From: Pinus tabuliformis
Taxonomy: Eukaryota; Streptophyta; Pinopsida; Pinales; Pinaceae
Length of the DNA stretch: 64,000 nucleotides
Assembly (NCBI GenBank): GCA_031772625.1
Contig: CM062815.1
Span: forward strand, 602,008,505-602,072,504
Direction of reading: 5' to 3'
The notes under the pieces are model-generated. The model did not search any database. It saw only the letters and a list, made by a program, of their open reading frames with translations, and was not told where the DNA came from. A program made the translations under genes and the position numbers. Within the stretch, counting starts at the first letter, position 1. Each line of letters begins with the position of its first letter. Below are positions 57,040-64,000 of the stretch, in pieces.

Positions 57040-58290
57040 AAAAAAATGGTATGTGGATAGTGGTTGTTCCAAACATATGACTGGGGACAAAAGAAAATTT
57101 ATGTCGCTTAAGGAAAAGGACTAAGGAAGCAATATAAATTTTGGAAACAACAGTCCAGAAAGAATCAAGGGAAAAGGAGTAGTCATTCTTGATAAAAAAA
57201 TTGAAAGCACAAAATGTGTTGTATGTAGAAGGTATCAAGCAGAATTTTCTCAGTGTTAGCCAAATGTGTGACAATGGCTATGATGAGACCTTTCAATCTA
57301 AAGACTGTGAGATCCACATCATAAAGAATGGAAAATTGGTGGGAAAAGCAATCAAAACCCACAATAATGTATATGTGTTTGACAATTCTAGGGTCAATTG
57401 ATATTTGAGAAAAATGAGTGAAGCACGGTTGTGGCACAAGAGGCTTGGGCATATGAATTTTGACAGTTTGATAAAAATAAGGAAGATGGACTTAGTGAGA
57501 GGATTACCAAGACTGTTAAATCCCGATAACACAATCTTCAAGTCATGTCAATTTTGGAAGTAGACTAAGACTCATTTCAAATCGAAAGAATTCTCCTCAT
57601 CCATACCTCTCGAGCTCATTCACACAAAAATTTGTGGGCTAAATAGAGAAAAAAAAACTCGAAAGGAGAGAGGTATTTCATGTTTCTCATTTATGATTTC
57701 ACCAGGGTTACCTGGATTTTTCTCTTAAAATAAAAATTGGAATCATTCAATCATTTCAAGAAGTTTAAAGCTCAAGTAGAAAATGAGAAAAACTTAAAGA
57801 TAAAATGCTTAAGATCAGACTGAGGGGGAGAGTACACCTCAAGACAACTTGAAGAATTTTGTGAAGAGCATGGCATTAGGAGGAAATACTTAGTGGCTAG
57901 AACTCCTTAGAAAAATGGAGTAGTAAAGAGGAAGAACAGAACAATATAGGAAATGGCCAGAGCAATGTTGGATGAAGCAGGAATGTCTCACAACTTCTGG
58001 GGAGAAGCAGCCTAGACAATAGTATATCTGTCAAAAAGAACTCAACCCAAGCCTATAGTGATAAAAATCCTTATGAGTTATGGAAGGGAAGACCTACATC
58101 AGTTAAACACCTTAGGGTGTTTGGGAGCAAGTGCTTCATTAAATGGAATGAAAATAACCGTGCGAAGTTTGATTCATGTGATGATGAAGGAATATTGCTC
58201 GGATACTCTATTTGAAGAAAAGGGTATAAGTGTTACAACAAGCGAACTAGGAATATTGAGGATTGCATTGACATAATAGTAGATGAGGTT
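57040..58290 (+). pseudogene. pol: Protease and integrase of element A
   Basis: Protease: KKWYVDSGCSKHMTGDKRKF, with DSG retained, near 57042-57110. Integrase zinc region: LWHKRLGHMNFDSL keeps both His, while the Cys pair reads CQFW. The core is catalytically dead: the first Asp position (IHTDLCG in relatives) reads IHTKICG, the second reads RSD followed by a stop, and the third (VAERKNRT) reads VVKRKNRT. Several stops lie between. Confidence 0.8.
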
Positions 58291-58559
58291 GGTTCACAAC
58301 CTAAATCCTCTAAAAGTAATATGAAATGAAATGATGAAGAAAACTCAGATTTGAGGTCCGTTGATCTGAATGAAAGAGATTCAGAAAGTGAAGGTGAAGA
58401 AGAAGGCATGTCTTCAAATCCAAAGACGCCCTCCAGTATGTACAGAAGGAACATCCTGATAGTCAAATTCTTGGAGATCAAAGACATAGTGTCAAAACCA
58501 GAAGGAAACTTTTGGGTAGTACAAGTTATGAAAATTTGGCTTTGTTATCATAGATAGAA

Positions 58560-60075
58560 CGCAAGAACCTTTGTCAAGCAAGTGAAGAGAAGTTTTGGGT
58601 GAAATCTATCAATATAGAACTTGAACATATTGAAAAAAAATATACATGGGAGCTTGTCCCAAGGCCAAGAGATAAAAATGTTATTGGAACCAAATGTGGT
58701 TTCAAGAATAAACTAAATGAACAGGGTCAAGTAATCAGGAACAAATCTCGATTGGTATACAAAGGGTATGCCCAAATAGAAGGGGTAAATTTCGAAGAAA
58801 CCTTTGTACCAGTAGCTTGCCTAGAAGCTATAATGATATTTCTTGCTCTTGCCATCCATAATAATATCAAGGTATATCTGATGGATGTGAAGTCGACATT
58901 TCTCAATGGAGATTTAGAAGAAGAAGTTTAATTTGAGCAACTAGAAGGATTTCTACTCATCTTCGATGAAGGGCTCGTATGAAAACTAAAGAAGGCCCTG
59001 TGTGGATTAAAATAGGCCCCCAAAACTTGGTATGAAAGGTTGGATAAGTACGTTTAGCTATAAGGGTTTAAGAAAGGCACAATTGATAGTAACCTGTATG
59101 TAAAATCTGAAGGCGACCATCTACTGATAGTAGGTGTGTATGTGGATGATAAAATATTTGGCAGCGATATGGAATAGTTGGGGCATGAATTTGCAAAATG
59201 TATGAAAATAGAGTTTGAAATGTCAATGATCAGAGAAATATCCTTCTTCCTGGGTCTGGAAATTACTCAGGCCCCACAATGAGTGTTTATATCCCAATAC
59301 AAATATCTCAAGGAAACCATGAAGAAATTTGGAATGGAAGATTGCAAACCAGTCATCATGCCCATCACTATAAGCTACAAATTGTGCAAAGAAGATGAAA
59401 CATCACTGATAAATTAGACTGAATATAGGTCAATGATTGAAAGCTTACTGTACCTCAAAGCTTCAAGGCCAAACATCATGCAAGCAGTGGGGATTGTGGC
59501 CATATTTCAGGCCTTTCCACGGGAGAGTCATGTTGTTTTTGTCAAGCAGATTTTCAAATATCTTCAAGGTACAACAAAATATGGACTGTGGTATGCTAAG
59601 AATGAATATTTCAAATTAAAGGCCTACACGGATTCATATTGGGTTGGAAGTCTTAATGATAGGAAGAGTACTTCTGGTGCAACTTCCTTCTTGGGTAAAT
59701 GCTTGGTGTCATGGGTCAGCAAGAAATAGGGCTCTATCTCTCTGTCGACTACTGAAGTAGAGTATATTTATGTTGCTACTTATTGTATGCAGATTCTCTG
59801 GATGAAGCAAACCTTAAAAGATACACAGGTAGAGATTTCTAATCCCATTCCAATAATGTGTGACAACACAAGTTCCAACATCATCTCTAAAAATCCAGTC
59901 ATGCATATTCCTATCGAGTATCATTTCTTGAGGGAATAGGTAGCAACCAGCATTGTGAGACTTGAATATGTACCCATTAAAGAGCAACTGGAAGATATAT
60001 TCACCAAGCCACTAACAAGGGAACCATTTGAATATCTTAGGTACTAGATAGGAGTTGTGACTCTTCCCTCCAAAT
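58560..60075 (+). pseudogene. pol: RT and RNase H of element A
   Basis: [64 protein letters not shown] and YVDDKIFGS (YVDD kept). RNase H: YLQGTTKYGLWY, AYTDSYWVGSLNDRKSTSG, STTEVEYIYVA, MCDNTSSNIISKNPVMH and EDIFTKPLTREPFEYLR. At least eight in-frame stops. The order after integrase confirms Copia. Confidence 0.9.
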
Positions 60076-60146
60076 GACTTCATTTTGGAAAGTGTTGGCA
60101 GTGACTCAACATTTTGAACTCATGGGAGAGTAGACTACAATGGTTC

Positions 60147-60272
60147 AGGGGGAGTGCTCGACAAATTTTCTTTATCACTGATGTCAAAGGGGGAGAAGAT
60201 TGGCATCAGAGTAGACCATGCCTAGCCTGAGGGGGAGCTTATGGTGTTGCCATGAATGCCAAAGGGGGAGAT
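60147..60272 (+). other. Polypurine tract cluster of element A
   Basis: AGGGGGAG at 60147, AAAGGGGGAGAAG at 60186, GAGGGGGAG at 60229 and AAAGGGGGAG at 60261, the last directly before the LTR. Repeated PPT-like tracts before the 3' LTR are a known habit of SIRE/Maximus elements. Confidence 0.8.
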
Positions 60273-62978
60273 TGTTGGACATTTGATGGTGTATGGGTGG
60301 TTGTGTAAGTGTTGGCATTGATGTCAAATGGGTCAGCATGATGATTGGGTGTTTGGGAGGAATCCCATGGTAGCTGCAGGCTTCCTGTATAAAATCATCA
60401 CAGTAGTAGGCTTATTGAAGAAGCCATAAAATGATGATTACAATGATGGGCCAGATGAAACTCCATGGTAGCTGCAAACTTCTTGTAGAGAATCATCACA
60501 GTGGCAGGCTTACAGAAGAAGCCATAAAATGATCATCATGGTGGTTGTGAGTTTAGATGTCCAAAGAGTCAATGAGCAGAGAAGTTTGTAGTCATGTTCT
60601 ATGTAGCATAAGGACTCAAAGCCTACATCAGACACTATCTAATGCAAGTTTCTCTAGAAGAGTCTTCCTATGATAGGCAGATGTTCACAAATGGATTCCT
60701 AGATCAAAAGATATGGTCTGCTAAAGTACAGGGTTGTGAAGCCTTAGGAAGAAAGGAATATTGACATATCATAGGTTCGGGATATCAATGCATCGACATA
60801 TTGATGATCCGGACACCAATCATCGGATATCGGAACCCCGGAGGTCAGCACATCAGGACATCAGCATATTGGAATATCATAACTCGAGAGGTTATAACAT
60901 CGGGACAATGGCACATCACGATATCAGAATATCGGAGGTTCGGGAAATTGGAGTGTCAGAACTTCTTAACTGAGGCACTTTAAGAAGTCCCGATGTCCAA
61001 CAGTTTCGATAGTATTAAAATGTGCCGAGTAACGCCAAACAAGATTAACAAACGATTGTCTGGCAAATCCAAGGGTTGGTAGGTCCTCTTCTCTCTCCTC
61101 CTAGCAGGACACATGGCAACATGAGATTGGTTCTAATAAGCTATAATGTCATCTGACGTCAGAATGACGTAGCAGTATGACAGGACATGTGGCAGGATGA
61201 TTCAACAATATTGGGTTCCCTAGTGTACCAGATCAAGGTGACACATGTCACTGCTATAAAGACACCACATGGAGTGATGACATCATATCAGAGCTCAAGA
61301 TATCAAAGGATTAAGATATCAGAACTCTAGAAAATTTGGTTATTGAAAAGTTACGATTAAGGGGGCTTCCAATATTGGGTAGGCTCTTACTCATGTAAAT
61401 CCATAGAACCAAGGGCACAAAGAAGTAGCAAAGAAAGATTCGCCCTTGGTAGGGGTCTCAAGGCTTTGCACCTATGTGCTACACGACAATCACAGGCAAC
61501 GGTCCTATGATGAGAAATGTAGTGAGGGCTAAGTAGAAGGAGCTAAGACACAATCAGAACTTCACAAAAGTTACGATACAAAGGGGGCTTTGATATGGCA
61601 TTAAGCTGATGGTCACGAGCATGGTCATATGAGATAGTAAATGCTCAGGGAGCTAAACACCATGCGGCTGAGAATATCATAACACTACACCACTATGAAG
61701 TTGCAATATGGAGTTTCTCCTAAAAGAAAGTACGGAGACGTAAAGACTATATGGGTTGGCAGCTGTGAAATGAAATGCAGGTATAGAGGAGTTGGTATTT
61801 GAAAAGGGTTAATCCTGTGAAAGACTCTGAAACAAGAAACTAAGGACAACATTTGTAACAAAGATGAATTCGAAAGCACGAAGGAAGAAATCGATTGCTT
61901 CGCATACACGAATGGTTGTGGTAAATAAGAATAGAACGGTCACCTCTGTGGACTATCAAGATATTTGGAAAGATAAATAAGCATGGGACTCTCGGAGTAG
62001 TGTGTAGGTCACCTGAGAAGTAATTTCTCAGCACAGGAGCTTTTTGCAGTCAAACTATGAAGAACTGCAAGGTTCATCTTTATTTTGAGCGTTGTGACAA
62101 GAAGCTATTAGAAGATGAAAGAGTGGAAACTGAAGCCATACCTAAGTACATACTGGTAGCTAGAGGATAGAGTGAAGAGAATCTCTCATGCAGAGTGCCT
62201 CAGTGGAACAAAACCATCTCTAACAATGGAAAAATGTGGGATGTGAGCATATGTGTTAGAGTGCACTGTTGTCATAGTGTGCATCAAAGCAGAGAGGCAG
62301 TGCCACCTTAGATGCCATTGTGTAATATAGTGGCAAGAGAAACATGAGCACTATGTGAAGAATTTCAAGGGTAGTGCTCAAGTGCAGTCAATGTAGATCC
62401 CTTGACAGTGAAGGTAGAGCATAGAGGACATGTTATTGTAAGCAGCGAGAGGAGATCTGCTGCAAGTGAACACATAAGGCAAAATGAAGAAGTCAAATAT
62501 GTGAACAACCATTTTTGGTATTTATCTCTATAATTATATGCCTTTATTTTCTATTTGAAAATTGTATGAAATAGTAGAGCAGTGGCAAAAGTAGGTTGGT
62601 TCCTACTTACTAAAGAGGTTGGTACATCTTAGCAAGTTGGTGCTTGCTAACCAAGGGGGTAGGTGCCTTCTGTGAGTGGGTGCTCACAAACAAACAAATG
62701 TAATTAAGTGGGTGCTTAATTTACATCATAAACAAACAACAAAATTGGTTGTTTTTTCCCTTTGGGTTTCCACATGAAAAACACCGTGTTAATTGCGTGT
62801 TGCTCATGTGATTGTTGTTTGAACATGTGGATATGAAATATTGTTGGCTCACTATTTTTGTGAATGAATTCTCTCACAAGTTAAAGAATATAAGAAGGGA
62901 CTAAAAGCATAATAATAAAAAGAAAAGAGTTTCTTAATTACTGATTCACCCCCCCCCCAAAAATTCCTTATTTCAATA
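60273..62978 (+). repeat. 3' LTR of element A (2,706 bp)
   Basis: It starts TGTTGGACA, ends TTTCAATA (CAACA in the 5' copy) and is followed by the TSD GTAAC. TATAAAG is at 61255-61261. It has about 30 extra bp near 62665 relative to the 5' LTR. Confidence 0.9.
61154..61170 (+). promoter_or_regulatory. as-1-like double TGACG site in A's 3' LTR
   Basis: TGACGTCAGAATGACGT contains a palindromic TGACGTCA and a second TGACG six bases later, about 85 bp upstream of the TATAAAG box. It resembles the as-1 bZIP site of plants, whose usual spacing is seven. In the 5' LTR only the second TGACGT survives. Confidence 0.4.
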
Positions 62979-62983
62979 GTAAC

Positions 62984-64000
62984 ACCTCTTTGAAGCTTCT
63001 GGAAAAGGAAGCTTCTTGATTCTTATTATTTTTCCCAAATTTCTATAATCAACGCACCCCCAGCAAGGGACAACCTGCTCTAATCAAAGAAGGTGCAGAA
63101 CTGAGAAACATGTTGCTGAACGCAGGTTCCTAAAGGGCCAGGGTGCACTGGGCCTTAAATGCACTAGAATGAAGTAGTTAAGGTAAAAAACTTAGAGATT
63201 TGGTAGAGTCCTTCCTAGGGCTTTGTGTAGGGATGATGAGAAGGTGTTCATGGATATTGATTGAACTAGTTTTGTAGGATTATTGACAGATGTGACAAAA
63301 TGGCCTATATCAGATTGCCCCCTAAAGCGCAAAATCATAAATGGAACTGGTTTAGGAACATCAATGTGGAACTAGTTTAGGAACGACATACATGGAATGA
63401 AGGCTTAAGAGTATTGTAGCAATTATACCCTAAATGAATTGTCTTGAACACATTAGCGACACTGAATGGAGTTGGAAAAATTTACTCAAAACCGAAAATG
63501 GAGGCTCTAAAATGGTGTGATGCGCCAAAAAACAAGTAGATTTCCAAACCAAGCAGCCATGAAGATGAAGTGGAAGAGTGTCGTGTTCAAGAGATACTCA
63601 CTACCATAAATAGGTGGAGTATCCCATTCTCCAAATTTCTCCAACCAATTTTGGTTAGTACCTCTTTATTTTTTAATAAACTTGAGGAGGATAACATTCG
63701 CTGGATCTGTAATTTCATCCTTCAGATGAATCCCTCTGAGTATCTTTAATGAACCCTGAGACAAAATGGTTTAGTCTCATCATTTTCAACAAATCCATTG
63801 TTGTTTGATGTTTTAACAAGTCCAGCGAGGGTCTAACTTGACATCTTTTTCATATTTAGAGAGTTTGAAAAAGAGGTGAAAAAGAAAACTCCAAAGGTTG
63901 TTTTTTGTAAATAGTCTCTTGAGTTTGAAAAGGTGGAAAAAGATATGCAAGAGAACCTCTTAGCCATGCTAGACTAAGGTATTCATTTTTCATAATTAGT
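62984..64000. repeat. Relic sequence related to element C, right flank of A
   Basis: No gene. Near 63115-63160 it has AACGCAGGTTCCTAAAGGGCC, close to AACGCAGGTCCCGAAGGGGC in C's leader (45455). On the minus strand it has CTTGTTAAAACATC (63809) and TTTTCAAACTCTCTAAATAT-type words (63848) like C's motif series. It must have been contiguous with 38636 before A inserted. The relation to C is by eye and the orientation is unclear. Confidence 0.4.

Larger units (their letters stand above)
38642..62978 (+). mobile_element. Element A: SIRE/Maximus-like Copia retrotransposon, host of B and C
   Basis: LTRs at 38642-41316 and 60273-62978, flanked by GTAAC at 38637-38641 and at 62979-62983, a perfect TSD. 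The initiator-Met PBS, a long gag with coiled coil, the order PR-IN-RT-RNase H, and a 3' region with repeated GGGGGAG tracts fit the SIRE/Maximus lineage. The interior is cut at 42646/56123 by B. All coding parts carry stops. In the first ~275 aligned LTR bases I count about 32 differences, so A is old. Confidence 0.92.

Noticed and set aside
1-64000. tRNA, rRNA or organellar gene clusters
   Set aside because: No cloverleaf-like or rRNA-like sequence noticed; tRNA-like words occur only as primer binding sites.

Overview
The window reads as nuclear intergenic DNA of a seed plant, most likely a gymnosperm such as a conifer. It has AT-rich spacers, many LTR retrotransposons with LTRs up to about 3.8 kb, nested insertions and no intact host gene. 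The gymnosperm assignment is an inference from how the chromovirus and Copia proteins read, from memory, and has not been tested by a search. I see no bacterial, organellar, tRNA or rRNA gene.

Left part (1-12,017). Three nested LTR elements. Element 1 has LTRs of about 3.8 kb and a broken gag-only interior; the first ~1 kb of its 5' LTR lies outside the window. It appears to sit inside the gag of a minus-strand element 2 (initiator-Met-type PBS, 333 bp LTR). Element 2 in turn sits in the 3' end of element 3, which keeps a coiled-coil ORF and a 975 bp LTR.

Middle (12,018-20,577). A decayed, intron-containing DNA-transposon transposase (13,095-16,585) is followed by three tandem arrays with periods of about 431, 104 and 190 bp.

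20,578-38,636. A minus-strand Ty3/Gypsy chromovirus (element D: LTR, chromodomain, integrase, RNase H, RT, protease, gag) is cut in its integrase by a 2,224 bp solo LTR (E) with a perfect 5 bp target-site duplication (TSD). Beyond it lie decayed AT-rich DNA, a Copia RT relic and a minus-strand Copia pol relic (F).

38,637-62,983. The clearest structure is a three-level nest with exact 5 bp TSDs at every level. Element A is a SIRE/Maximus-like Copia on +, with ~2.7 kb LTRs and TSD GTAAC. It contains element B, a Copia on - with 155 bp LTRs and TSD AAAAC. B contains element C, a Tat-like element on + with 1,066 bp LTRs and TSD ATCCA. LTR divergence falls in the expected order: roughly 12% in a sample of A, 3/155 in B, about 6/1,066 in C. 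A is full of stops. B's pol is open except for C. C carries only a zinc-knuckle/protease ORF with no RT or integrase, yet is the youngest insertion, so it was probably mobilised in trans. The last kilobase (62,984-64,000) looks like a relic related to C.

Nothing here works together as a cellular pathway. The genes are parts of transposable elements, and their interplay is who inserted into whom and who supplied the enzymes.
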